Below are positions 53,217 through 61,183 of a DNA stretch of 64,000 nt, one piece after another. Below the pieces are notes generated by a model that was given only the letters and a program-made list of their open reading frames with translations, was not told the DNA's origin and made no database searches. The stretch is from NCBI GenBank assembly GCA_017939795.1, contig JAGBAA010000143.1, positions 1 through 64,000 on the forward strand, written 5' to 3'. This stretch comes from Thermoguttaceae bacterium (GTDB lineage: Bacteria > Planctomycetota > Planctomycetia > Pirellulales > Thermoguttaceae). Position 1 is the stretch's first letter, and every line of letters begins with the position of its first letter. Both the position numbers and the translations under genes were made by a program.

Positions 53217-53880
53217 CCGTGAAACTCCGAAAACACCTGCCGTTCTGCGATCGGATCCATTCCCAGGCATCGCGTCGGACTGGCGGTCAGACTGACCGTC
53301 GGACAAATTGCCGGAAATGGACAGTTTTTTCTTACAGCGCGCCGAAATGTGTGTCGTGTGCTCATATTGAGGATGCTCTGATCTCATGTTTTGCCGGCTT
53401 CGGAATGTGTTTTGCTGCGAAAAAACGAAGGAAAACGGAAATAAACCCCGCATCATGCACTCCCTGCTGCCCCAAACAGCCGTTCCATCATTCCGTCTTT
53501 TCACCCACTTTACGGAATGACGCAGAAAAAGGAAATGCGGGATCGATTGACAAAAAAACAGCGAAATGCAGCGGCAGACCGCCAACTGCATTTCAGCTGG
53601 TCGGGAAGAAAGCCGTCCATGGCCTTCTTTCTGGTTTTTGTCCCGGCGTAAAGGGCGAAACTCGAAGGTTTCGATCGCCGCGGGATGCCGTCCATGGCCT
53701 GCCGCAAAACGTGCCCCAGGGGGAGTACCGAGACGTGCGTATTTTCTAAAAATTTCCGATTTGATGCAATGGCAATTTGGAGATTTTAAGAAAATTTTTC
53801 GGAAAAAAGAAAAGAAAAGGGCGAAAGAGAAACAAATCGGAGGGAGTCAGGAAAGATACTGGGAGAAAATTTCTTCCTGC

Positions 53881-53965
53881 AGACACTCCGTGCCCTCTGC
53901 GGAACCTTTGCGCCTCTGTGCGAAAAAAAGGATCGCTGTCGGTAAAAAAGCGAAAGACGCACGGA
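53881..53965 (+). repeat. Dispersed 'CTTTGCG' intergenic repeat, copy 4
   Basis: 'CTCCGTGCCCTCTGCGG' then 'AACCTTTGCGCCTCTGTGCG' and 'GATCGCTGTCGGTAAAAAAG'. The other contents of 53217-54134 are a direct repeat of GCCGTCCATGGCCT (about 53612 and 53688) and no gene. Confidence 0.6.
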
Positions 53966-54040
53966 AACAGACGGAATTTAAGCGCGGGAAATGCTGAAAA
54001 TGCGAAAATCTCATCCGGACACGCTCCGGCACGTTTCGGC

Positions 54041-54092
54041 GTGTTTCTTTTCGCGCAGAGGCACGGAGGAATACGCAGAGGATGCCGGGAGG
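54041..54092 (-). repeat. Dispersed 'CTTTGCG' intergenic repeat, copy 5 (inverted)
   Basis: Read on the minus strand: 'GCATCCTCTGCGTATTCC' then 'GTGCCTCTGCGCGAAAAG'. It is inverted relative to copy 4, about 100 bp away. Confidence 0.55.
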
Positions 54093-54134
54093 AAATTTTT
54101 TCAAAAAGTTTTTCCTTCTCCTTTTGCGGAGGTC

Positions 54135-54163
54135 TTGACAAAACGGGCGCCCTCGACTAAAAT
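54135..54163 (+). promoter_or_regulatory. Promoter of the Gfo/Idh/MocA gene
   Basis: TTGACA (54135-54140), 17-bp spacer, TAAAAT (54158-54163). Confidence 0.8.
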
Positions 54164-54176
54164 CAAAGGAAAAGTA

Positions 54177-54224
54177 GAGGCATTCCGCCTCATTGTCCCA
54201 CCCTTTGGGAAGCGCCCGCTTCCC
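54177..54224 (+). promoter_or_regulatory. Two hairpins in the Gfo/Idh/MocA leader
   Basis: GAGGC-ATTCC-GCCTC (54177-54191) and GGGAAGC-GCCC-GCTTCCC (54207-54224), both perfect, near the 5' end of the predicted mRNA. Possible mRNA-stabilising structures. Confidence 0.5.
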
Positions 54225-54302
54225 CATCCCACCCTACGGATCCAGAACAGGCAGCCGTCTCGAACCAAACGGCTTTCTCTTGGACCAGAAAGGCAGTTCA
54301 TT

Positions 54303-55613
54303 ATGGCCCACACATCCCGACGTACTTTTTTGAAGCAGGGAACTCTTGCCGCGACGACTGCGCTTGCCGGATTTGCGGCTCAAAGCAAAGTTTATGCCGG
54401 CGAAACCAGCGTTCTGAAGATCGGCATCATCGGCTGCGGCGGACGCGGCTGCGGCGCAGTCGGAGACGCGATGAGTATTGACCCGAACATTAAACTTACC
54501 CATGCGGCAGATCTTTTCCCGGAAAAGGTCGCGAATGCTATGGCGGCTCTGAAAGAACAGCTTGGAGACCGGATCGCCGTGACGCCGGAGACGATGTTCT
54601 CTGGTTTCGATGGATACAAAAAAGTCCTCGAAAGCGACGTGGACATCGTTTTCCTCACGACGCCTCAGTTCTTCCGTCCGCAGATGCTCAAGGAAGCGAT
54701 CGCGGCAGGAAAGCACGTTTTCGCTGAAAAGCCGGTCGCGGTCGACGGCGCGGGGATCCGCATGATCCTGGAAGCGTCGGAAATGGCCCGGCAGAAGGGA
54801 TTGAATCTCGTTTCCGGCCTCTGCAATCGGTATTGGCCCGGAACGCGCGATTTCGTGGCGAAACTCCAGGATGGAGCCATCGGCGACATTATCGCGGCGA
54901 AAGCGAACCGTATGGGCGGCGACCTCTGGAAACGTCCCCGCAGGGAAGGCGACACGGAAATGAGCTACCAGATGCTCAACTGGGTCAACTTCTGCTGGAT
55001 GGCCAGCGAGTACATCAATGACGTCACGATCCACCAGATCGACGTGGCCCTCTGGTGCATGGGAGATCCCACTCCAAAATCCGCGATGGGGATGGGCGGC
55101 CGTCTTGTCCGCCGCGGTCCCGATACGGGCGACATGTACGATACGATGGCCGTCACGTACGAATTTGAAGACGGAAGAATGCTTCAGGCTAACTCCCGCC
55201 AGATCCCCGGTGCGTGGAGCGACGCTTCCACGTGGCTCTACGGTTCCAAAGGCTACGCGCAGATCCGGAACTGCGCCGGGAATCTTGAGATCTTTGGTCC
55301 TGATCCGTACAAGCACCGCGAAAAGTACCCCATGAATGGGCTGCAGGCGGAACACAAAACGCTCCTGGATGCCATCCGAAGCGGCGGTCAGACCTACGTG
55401 AATAACGGACAGTACATGGCGAACTCCACCGGCGCGTGCATCATGGGACGCATGGCGGCGTATACCGGGAAAGTCGTGACCTGGGAAGATATGCTCAACG
55501 ATGAGCTTCCGAAACCCTCGGCCCTCGACCTGAATGCGGTTCCTCCGACCCTCCCGAACGAACAGGGCAAGTACAAGATCGCGATGCCGGTCGTGGGATG
55601 GGATTTCATGTAG
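54303..55613 (+). CDS. Tat-exported Gfo/Idh/MocA-family oxidoreductase
   Basis: 436 residues. Twin-arginine signal 'SRRTFLK' (5-11) with a hydrophobic segment and 'VYAGE' cleavage region. Rossmann block 'KIGIIGCGGRGCG' (39-51) and the family 'GKHVFAEKPVAVD' (about 134-146) with the conserved EKP. The C-terminal alpha/beta domain has 'WMASEYINDVTIHQIDVALW'. Planctomycetes have many such periplasmic NAD(P)- or cofactor-bound oxidoreductases, often acting on sugars or inositols; substrate unknown. ATG 54303 has an AAAGG site 9 bp upstream. Own promoter and terminator, so monocistronic. Confidence 0.93.
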   Translation: MAHTSRRTFLKQGTLAATTALAGFAAQSKVYAGETSVLKIGIIGCGGRGCGAVGDAMSIDPNIKLTHAADLFPEKVANAMAALKEQLGDRIAVTPETMFSGFDGYKKVLESDVDIVFLTTPQFFRPQMLKEAIAAGKHVFAEKPVAVDGAGIRMILEASEMARQKGLNLVSGLCNRYWPGTRDFVAKLQDGAIGDIIAAKANRMGGDLWKRPRREGDTEMSYQMLNWVNFCWMASEYINDVTIHQIDVALWCMGDPTPKSAMGMGGRLVRRGPDTGDMYDTMAVTYEFEDGRMLQANSRQIPGAWSDASTWLYGSKGYAQIRNCAGNLEIFGPDPYKHREKYPMNGLQAEHKTLLDAIRSGGQTYVNNGQYMANSTGACIMGRMAAYTGKVVTWEDMLNDELPKPSALDLNAVPPTLPNEQGKYKIAMPVVGWDFM

Positions 55614-55668
55614 CGGGATCTCCTTTGACAGAATTTCCTGAGGCAGATCGTTTTTGACCGACCTTTTA

Positions 55669-55712
55669 GGCCTCTTCGTCCCGGCGGCGGAGAGGCCCTG
55701 TCTGTTTTTTCT
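55669..55712 (+). terminator. Terminator after the Gfo/Idh/MocA gene
   Basis: GGCCTCT (55669-55675) pairs with AGAGGCC (55691-55697); TTTTTT follows after CTGTCTG. Confidence 0.65.
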
Positions 55713-55751
55713 TTCACTTTTTCTGAAAAAGCGCTCCGAGCCGTTTCCGAT

Positions 55752-55822
55752 CTCCTTTGCGCTCTCTGCGCGGCCTTTGCGCTTCTGCGCGAAAAAAAGA
55801 ATCACCGTCGGCAAAAAGAACG
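55752..55822 (+). repeat. Dispersed 'CTTTGCG' intergenic repeat, copy 6
   Basis: 'CTCCTTTGCGCTCTCTGCG' then 'CCTTTGCGCTTCTGCGCG' and 'AATCACCGTCGGCAAAAAG'. It is the best-preserved copy. The rest of 55823-56121 holds a hairpin ACCGTCTC/GAGACGGT (56032-56057) and no gene. Confidence 0.65.
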
Positions 55823-56121
55823 CCGTTTTTTGAAAAACAGTAAGCGGGTACGCACGTGCCGGAAGAGCTCAAAAGTGGAAAATGAAACGACGTCGGAGAG
55901 TACCGAAAGAAGAAACGTCCGCAGGATCTGGGAAAAGAATAAGGAAACGGGAGAACGGATCGAAAAACGGAACGGGATCCGGTCTTCTGCGTGAAATCAA
56001 GTACGAAAGAGTTCTGCATGATTTCATTCTGACCGTCTCATGGGGCAAAGAGACGGTTTCAAATGAAGAAGAGCACAACGTGTGATTCAGGTCTTGAGGA
56101 GGGGGCAGGAGGATCGACGGA

Positions 56122-56373
56122 TCACGTTTCGTCTTTTGCCGCTTTCTGCACCGCACGTTTCTGTTCTTCCAGAGCATCGTGAAGTGCGGCCTGAATGCAT
56201 TCCTGGAAAGCTTCCGCCAGTCGGTTGGTGGCCGTTGCGGAACGCGTCAACTCATTCATGATGGCGCGGTCCAGGAATTTGCTCAGAGGTTCCGGGATCT
56301 GTTTGACCCGTTCAAAAACTTCAGCATCGAGTGTCGTGGTGACCTGGATGCGTTTTGATCGAATTTTCTTCAT
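56122..56373 (-). CDS. Ribbon-helix-helix (CopG/Arc-like) DNA-binding protein
   Basis: 83 residues from ATG 56373 (AAGGAG site; the ORF extends 26 codons upstream through its own promoter). The RHH motif is 'SKRIQVTTTLDAEVFERVKQ', a beta strand and first helix, followed by 'LSKFLDRAIMNEL'. The C-terminal 35 residues form a Glu/Lys/Ala helix likely for oligomerisation. RHH proteins repress promoters as dimers and are common antitoxins or plasmid/metal regulators. No toxin gene lies beside it. A CTAT-TAATT-ATAG palindrome over its own -10 box suggests autoregulation. Confidence 0.75.
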   Translation of the reverse strand: MKKIRSKRIQVTTTLDAEVFERVKQIPEPLSKFLDRAIMNELTRSATATNRLAEAFQECIQAALHDALEEQKRAVQKAAKDET

Positions 56374-56422
56374 ACTTTCTCCTTTGGTCGGAAAATGATG
56401 TTTTTTAACAGTTTGACTATTA

Positions 56423-56451
56423 ATTATAGACGAAACTTTCGGTAAAGTCAA
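56423..56451 (-). promoter_or_regulatory. Promoter of the RHH gene with overlapping palindrome
   Basis: Minus strand TTGACT (56451-56446), 17-bp spacer, TATAAT (56428-56423). CTATTAATTATAG spans the -10 box and could be an operator. Confidence 0.75.
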
Positions 56452-56529
56452 TGACCGCCGCCCTAAAATCGAACAAAAATTTCAAAAAAAGGAAAAATTT
56501 TCCCAGAATGGAAATTTCAAAATGTGGTC

Positions 56530-56558
56530 TTGACAAAAATCGGTTTTTTTTGGAAAAT
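56530..56558 (+). promoter_or_regulatory. Promoter of the lipoprotein gene
   Basis: TTGACA (56530-56535), 17-bp spacer, GAAAAT (56553-56558), divergent from the RHH promoter. Confidence 0.6.
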
Positions 56559-56698
56559 CGTTTCTGGAAAATTTTGAGTTTTTCGGTTTCTGTTTTTTCG
56601 AAGATTTTTGAAGCGGGATTCAGAAAGAAACCCGTCTGTGCGCACAGGACGGAGAAGCAGGATCGGGATCCATCGCAGAGTAAATGGAGGAGTTTTTT

Positions 56699-57637
56699 GT
56701 GAAGAAGTCCATTTTTTGTTTGAGTTCATTCCTTTTTCTTTTGGCGTTCACGCTGTTTTTGATCTCCGGATGCTCCAAATCCGAGGATTCGGAAACCGCA
56801 GATGGAACTGCGGCAGAAACGGCAGGTAAGGAAACGGTTTCCGCAGCGGTTGGGGAAACGGCTGGACCGGTAAAGCCTGCGGAACTGGATAAAGCGGTCG
56901 AGGCGCACATTCAGAAGATCCAGGCAGAGAATCAGGAGATCGCCAACGCGGAAGCTCCGCAGCAGATGACCTACTTTTTCATCCGTGCGCTTCAGATGGA
57001 AAATGAAGAAGCCGTTCTGGGGATGCTGACGCAGGATGCATACCGGGAAATGAAGCGCCTTCAGGGAGAAACGGGACAGAAAGGGATCCCGTGCCCGGAT
57101 TTCATCAAAACCTCGGAAGTCATGCTGGGAAACGTGCAGTACCTTTCGGACGAAAACGACGAGGAAAAAATCGTGGGCGCACATGTCGGAACGATTTGGA
57201 AAGTCCCGTCTGAAAACGGTTTTCTGGAAGAAAATATCGCGTGGGTCTTCCGTTTTGAAGAAGAAACGTGGCTCATCGCGGGGATGCTGTCCATCGTGGA
57301 TCCGAAATATCCGCCGATCCTGATCAATTTTGAGAACATGGAAGATACTGAAGAGCAGGCGAAACTCTGGCAGGAAGAAGTCGAACGGATCGATGCCGGC
57401 ATCGTTTCTCAGGAAGACGCTGCGGAAGCTCCTGCGGCAGAAAACGCACCTGCGGCAGAAAACGCACCGGCGGAAGAGACCGCACCGGCGGAAGAGACCG
57501 CAGCGGAAAACGCGGAAACGGCAGAAGGAACGGAAACGGCAAACGGTCCGAAAGCGGAAATTCCCGGTGAACTTCCCGGCGAATTGCCCGGTGCACTTTC
57601 CGATGAACTTCCGGCGGAACTCCCGGCGGAACTTTGA
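56699..57637 (+). CDS. Lipoprotein with acidic repeat tail
   Basis: 312 residues. I choose GTG 56699, because a GGAGG site lies 8 bp upstream; the ATG at 56684 overlaps that site. Signal peptide and lipobox LISGC (Cys25) predict a lipid-anchored protein. A Glu/Ala/Thr-rich linker (about 30-65) leads to a folded core (about 70-235, 'PQQMTYFFIRALQMENEEAV', 'AWVFRFEEETWLIAGM'), which looks like a small alpha+beta domain of NTF2-like appearance. The C-terminal 75 residues are repeats of APAAEN/APAEET and GELP/AELP. Function unknown. Followed after 38 bp by the TIGR03790 gene. Confidence 0.75.
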   Translation: MKKSIFCLSSFLFLLAFTLFLISGCSKSEDSETADGTAAETAGKETVSAAVGETAGPVKPAELDKAVEAHIQKIQAENQEIANAEAPQQMTYFFIRALQMENEEAVLGMLTQDAYREMKRLQGETGQKGIPCPDFIKTSEVMLGNVQYLSDENDEEKIVGAHVGTIWKVPSENGFLEENIAWVFRFEEETWLIAGMLSIVDPKYPPILINFENMEDTEEQAKLWQEEVERIDAGIVSQEDAAEAPAAENAPAAENAPAEETAPAEETAAENAETAEGTETANGPKAEIPGELPGELPGALSDELPAELPAEL

Positions 57638-57675
57638 GAACCCGCTGACGAAATTTTAATGAAATGGGGTGAACG

Positions 57676-59742
57676 ATGCAGTCGATTTCCAGATCCACAT
57701 TTACGTCCATTTTCGTCCTGTTTTTGGTCCTGACTGCTGGATGGACAGCGGCGGCTCTTCCTGCGGCGGCCCATGCTGCGCTGAAGGCTTCCGAAGTCGC
57801 CGTTTTGGCGGTCCGAAACGATCCCGATTCCATGAAAATCGCGGAACACTACATGCGGGCGCGAAACATTCCGCAGGAAAATCTGATCCTGCTTGAAAAA
57901 TCGTATCCGATGGTCATTCCGCGTGCGGTGTGGGATTCGGAGATCCGGCCGATGCTCCAAACGCAGCTTAATGCGCTTCCGGGAGTCCGGTGTCTTGTGT
58001 GTGCGTGGTCCGTTCCGCTTCGGATAGAAGCTCCGCCGATGGATTCTCCGCGGAGAAATGAGCAGCTGGAGTTTTTCCGTGCTCAAGAGAAGGCACTTGC
58101 CCGGGCGATGACCGAAACGCTGCGCATCATGCATCGCGACATCGCACCGAACCAGGTCAGCATCATCGAGGCGGAAAGCGTGCCGGATGTTGGGAAACTT
58201 TCGATGCAGGAATGGCTTCAGATCCTTCAAAAGACACTTCGAGAAGTACGCGAGCGTGTGGCGGTCCTTCCGGAGGCAAATCGGAAAGCTGAAATGCAAA
58301 AACTGGATAAACTGCTCCAGCAGACGCTGGGATTCACGGCAATGCGGAACCTCCTCATCGCGCGGGCCAGACAGAATATGCCGGTTCCGAAGGAAACCTT
58401 CACGAAAATCATGAAGGTCCTTGCGTCGCTGGAAAAGCACATGGTGGAACTGCATTTTCGCGCAGATTCTCCGAAACGCGATGCGGAAATGCTCCTGGTC
58501 TCCCGCCTCATGAACGGTCCGTACACTGCGATGCTTTATGCGAGGGAGTGCTGCACACGTTTGGAAAAAAACGAATCGCAGAGTGCTTTCGACAGTGAAC
58601 TTTCGCTGATTTTCGAGACGGGAGCCTATTCGCTTCTCGGCTGGGTCCCGAATCTTTACGCGTACCAGTACCGGGTGCCCGCGGCCGTTTCGATCCGGAA
58701 AAAAGCGGATCCGGAACTTGCCGTCCCTGAAGAAATGCGCGACCGGCTCGACGAACCGGCATCCAGTGTAGAGGAACCGATCGATGCACTGCCTCTCCCG
58801 CCGCTGAGCATGCTCGCGGAGATCGAGACGGCATGGGGGCGGGAAGTCGTTTTGGGACCTCCTCCGGAGATGGATTTCGGTATCGATGAAGAGGATGAGA
58901 CCGAAATAAAAACGGAAGCGAACGCGGCGGTCGAAACGAAAAAGGCCCCGGATCGATCGGATCTGGACGATGAAATGGTCTCTCTGGACATGACGGCTCC
59001 GAAACTGGAGACGGAAAGCACTTCGGAAATGGAAGAGACTGAATTTCAGGTCCCGCCTCCGCTCCGTAAAGTCCTCCTCGTCGCACGTCTGGAAGGTCCG
59101 TCTGTCGAAACGGTCCTGAAGCTCATCGACGATTCCATCGCGGCAGAGAAAAAAGGTCTGGAAGGGACGGTTTACCTCGATGCGCGGAAAACACGGCCTG
59201 CGCGTGCGGGAGCCGGTCAGATGGACAAAATGGATCAGTCGCTGAATGACCTGGCGATCCGTCTCCAGCGAAATACGGACCTGGTCGTGAAGCTCGATAC
59301 GGAAGAGGCTCTCTTCACGCGGGAAACGTGCGATTCACCGTGTGCGCTTTACTGCGGATGGTACTCCGTGCGGAATTTTCAGGATATTTTCACGTTCTCT
59401 CCCGGTGCAGTCGCGTACCATGTCGCGAGCTTTGAGGCGGAATCGTTGAAAACCGGCCCGTTCTGGTGTCCGAATCTTCTGGAACACGGTGCCGCTGCGA
59501 CACTTGGTCCCACGTTTGAGCCGTACCTCGCAGCATTTCCGGAACCGGATGAATTTTATTCACTGGTCCTGACTGGAAAATTTACGATGGCGGAGTGTTT
59601 CTACTTCACGCTTCCGTTCCATTCCTGGGCCATGACGTACGTCGGCGACCCGCTTTACTCGCCGTACCGCGCCAAACCCCGTCTGAAAATGGAAGAACTC
59701 CCGGTGAAACTCCAGCGCTTCTTCGGCATCCAGCCGCAGTGA
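57676..59742 (+). CDS. TIGR03790-family secreted protein
   Basis: 688 residues. Signal peptide 1-34. The TIGR03790 blocks are visible: 'VAVLAVRNDPDSMKIAEHYMRARNIP' region (37-66, cited as AVRNDPDS and YMRARNIP), 'LLVARLEGPSVETV', 'VYLDARKT', 'YCGWYSVRNF' and the C-terminal 'HGAAATLGPTFEPYL' with 'YVGDPLYSPY'. The family is secreted and frequent in Planctomycetota and related groups, but its function is unknown. Here the two halves are split by a long insertion with an acidic, low-complexity region (about 345-465). ATG 57676 has a GGGG(T)G site. Likely co-transcribed with the lipoprotein. Confidence 0.88.
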   Translation: MQSISRSTFTSIFVLFLVLTAGWTAAALPAAAHAALKASEVAVLAVRNDPDSMKIAEHYMRARNIPQENLILLEKSYPMVIPRAVWDSEIRPMLQTQLNALPGVRCLVCAWSVPLRIEAPPMDSPRRNEQLEFFRAQEKALARAMTETLRIMHRDIAPNQVSIIEAESVPDVGKLSMQEWLQILQKTLREVRERVAVLPEANRKAEMQKLDKLLQQTLGFTAMRNLLIARARQNMPVPKETFTKIMKVLASLEKHMVELHFRADSPKRDAEMLLVSRLMNGPYTAMLYARECCTRLEKNESQSAFDSELSLIFETGAYSLLGWVPNLYAYQYRVPAAVSIRKKADPELAVPEEMRDRLDEPASSVEEPIDALPLPPLSMLAEIETAWGREVVLGPPPEMDFGIDEEDETEIKTEANAAVETKKAPDRSDLDDEMVSLDMTAPKLETESTSEMEETEFQVPPPLRKVLLVARLEGPSVETVLKLIDDSIAAEKKGLEGTVYLDARKTRPARAGAGQMDKMDQSLNDLAIRLQRNTDLVVKLDTEEALFTRETCDSPCALYCGWYSVRNFQDIFTFSPGAVAYHVASFEAESLKTGPFWCPNLLEHGAAATLGPTFEPYLAAFPEPDEFYSLVLTGKFTMAECFYFTLPFHSWAMTYVGDPLYSPYRAKPRLKMEELPVKLQRFFGIQPQ

Positions 59743-59788
59743 GGTATGGAATGCTGCGCTGGGTGCGCACTTCCATAAAAAGTTGAGG

Positions 59789-59845
59789 AAAAGAAGAAAA
59801 GGAAGGGAATACGTTCATTCTCTTCCTCTTCTTTTGGGTTTTCTA
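59789..59845. terminator. Bidirectional terminator between convergent genes
   Basis: A long purine/pyrimidine stem, AAAAGAAG (59789-59796) with CTTCTTTT (59828-59835) and inner AGGAAG/CTTCCT and GAAT/ATTC pairs. Confidence 0.65.
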
Positions 59846-59885
59846 ATGGGGTACGCCGGCACACATTTTCCGGATGGATCTTCTT

Positions 59886-61004
59886 TTACTTTCCGGAATG
59901 GACTTCCTGATTTTCCTTCGCGTCTGTCGGAGATCCTACCGTCCAGTCGGCGGGCTGGTTTCTTTTCTGCTTCGCCAGCCACGCAAAACCGGCCATCGGG
60001 ACGCCGGAATGAGCTCCGTCGAAAATCGTGAGCCGCGTATTGCCGCTCGTTCTGCGGAAAAGAACTTTCTGTTTGCCGTACTGCGGGTCGTTCTGCGCTT
60101 CCGGGAGGAGTTCTTCCGGGATGGTCTGCGTGCGCCAGATGAAGTCGATCTGTGCGTCCGTGACCTTTTTCTCCGGCTCTGCGAGAAGATTGAACGCCCA
60201 GATGCTTTGTGCTGCCGGCACGCTTCCCGCGTGTCCGTCGTGGATGCCGTGGTTGAGGCAAAGCGGGACGGAGCCTGCGTTTTTCAGGTACGTAAGCGGA
60301 CTGCGTTTGCGGTACTCTTCATCCACTTCGGCAGAAGTGCCCGGTGCGCCGCCGCACGCAGATTCCAGGTGCTTCCAGTAGTTGAACCCTTTGGCTTTCG
60401 TGGATGCGTGCCATTTGGCGAGATCGGAGATCCCGACCCACGCACACACGCCGGCCCAGACTTCCGGATGACGGCCTGCCATGAGCATCGAGCAGTGTCC
60501 GCCGCCGGACATTCCCATGAGGTAGATCCGGTCCGGGTCAATATTCGCGTTGGCTTTGGCATACTCAACGGCCGCGAGAATGTCGGCGGAGACCAGTTCG
60601 CTCCCGCACGCACTCGGCGTCCAATTCGGGCCTCGGAAATGCGGGCAGATCATGACCCAGCCGTACTTTTTCGCACCTTCGTAGAAGTACGGGTTCGGCT
60701 GCGTATAGTTGGAGCTCCAGGTGTGGAGGCCAACGATGAGCGGGACGGCAGCCTGACTTTCACGGGCACTTTCCGGAATGTAGAAAAGCGCGGGCTGCCA
60801 GGACTGATCGGCTTCGACGCGGTAGTGGATGGTCTTCACTTCGGCATTCCACCCTTTGGGAGCCGGACCATCTGCGGGTCTTGCGTCGGCAGATTTTGCG
60901 TCGGCGGAGGCTGCGAATGCTGCGGCTGAGAGGCAGAATGCAGTGGTCAGGAAGAAAATGAAAAAGGAATGGGATGAAAAAATGAATGGACGGAGGGTTT
61001 TCAT
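59886..61004 (-). CDS. Secreted alpha/beta hydrolase (esterase/peptidase-like)
   Basis: 372 residues from ATG 61004 (AAAGG site; a TTG/ATG six codons upstream overlaps it). Signal peptide 1-32. Nucleophile elbow GMSGGGH with Ser166; an acid in 'NHGIHDGHAG' and the last His in 'FDGAHSG' complete a catalytic triad. 'PLIVGLHTWSSNY' forms the oxyanion strand. It resembles secreted S9-like/feruloyl or acetyl-xylan esterase-type hydrolases, which remove acyl groups from polysaccharides; the exact activity is not fixed. Downstream of uxaC with 179 bp between them. Confidence 0.82.
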   Translation of the reverse strand: MKTLRPFIFSSHSFFIFFLTTAFCLSAAAFAASADAKSADARPADGPAPKGWNAEVKTIHYRVEADQSWQPALFYIPESARESQAAVPLIVGLHTWSSNYTQPNPYFYEGAKKYGWVMICPHFRGPNWTPSACGSELVSADILAAVEYAKANANIDPDRIYLMGMSGGGHCSMLMAGRHPEVWAGVCAWVGISDLAKWHASTKAKGFNYWKHLESACGGAPGTSAEVDEEYRKRSPLTYLKNAGSVPLCLNHGIHDGHAGSVPAAQSIWAFNLLAEPEKKVTDAQIDFIWRTQTIPEELLPEAQNDPQYGKQKVLFRRTSGNTRLTIFDGAHSGVPMAGFAWLAKQKRNQPADWTVGSPTDAKENQEVHSGK

Positions 61005-61183
61005 TGGGAAACCTTTCTGCATAAAATGGGGCTGGAGTATTTGAAAGAGGGGGGGCCGGAACCGGATTTCAGAACCAGCGGCGCGAAAGCGGCACGCGCG
61101 GTACCGCTTTTCGTGGTTTCCGGGAAGGTCAGCGTTTACGCGAACTTTACGTTTACTCGAACTTTACGTCCGCTTCCTCACCT

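Noticed and set aside
54234-55814. 526-codon minus-strand ORF opposite the Gfo/Idh/MocA gene
   Set aside because: Shadow of a well-supported gene with Tat signal, promoter and terminator.
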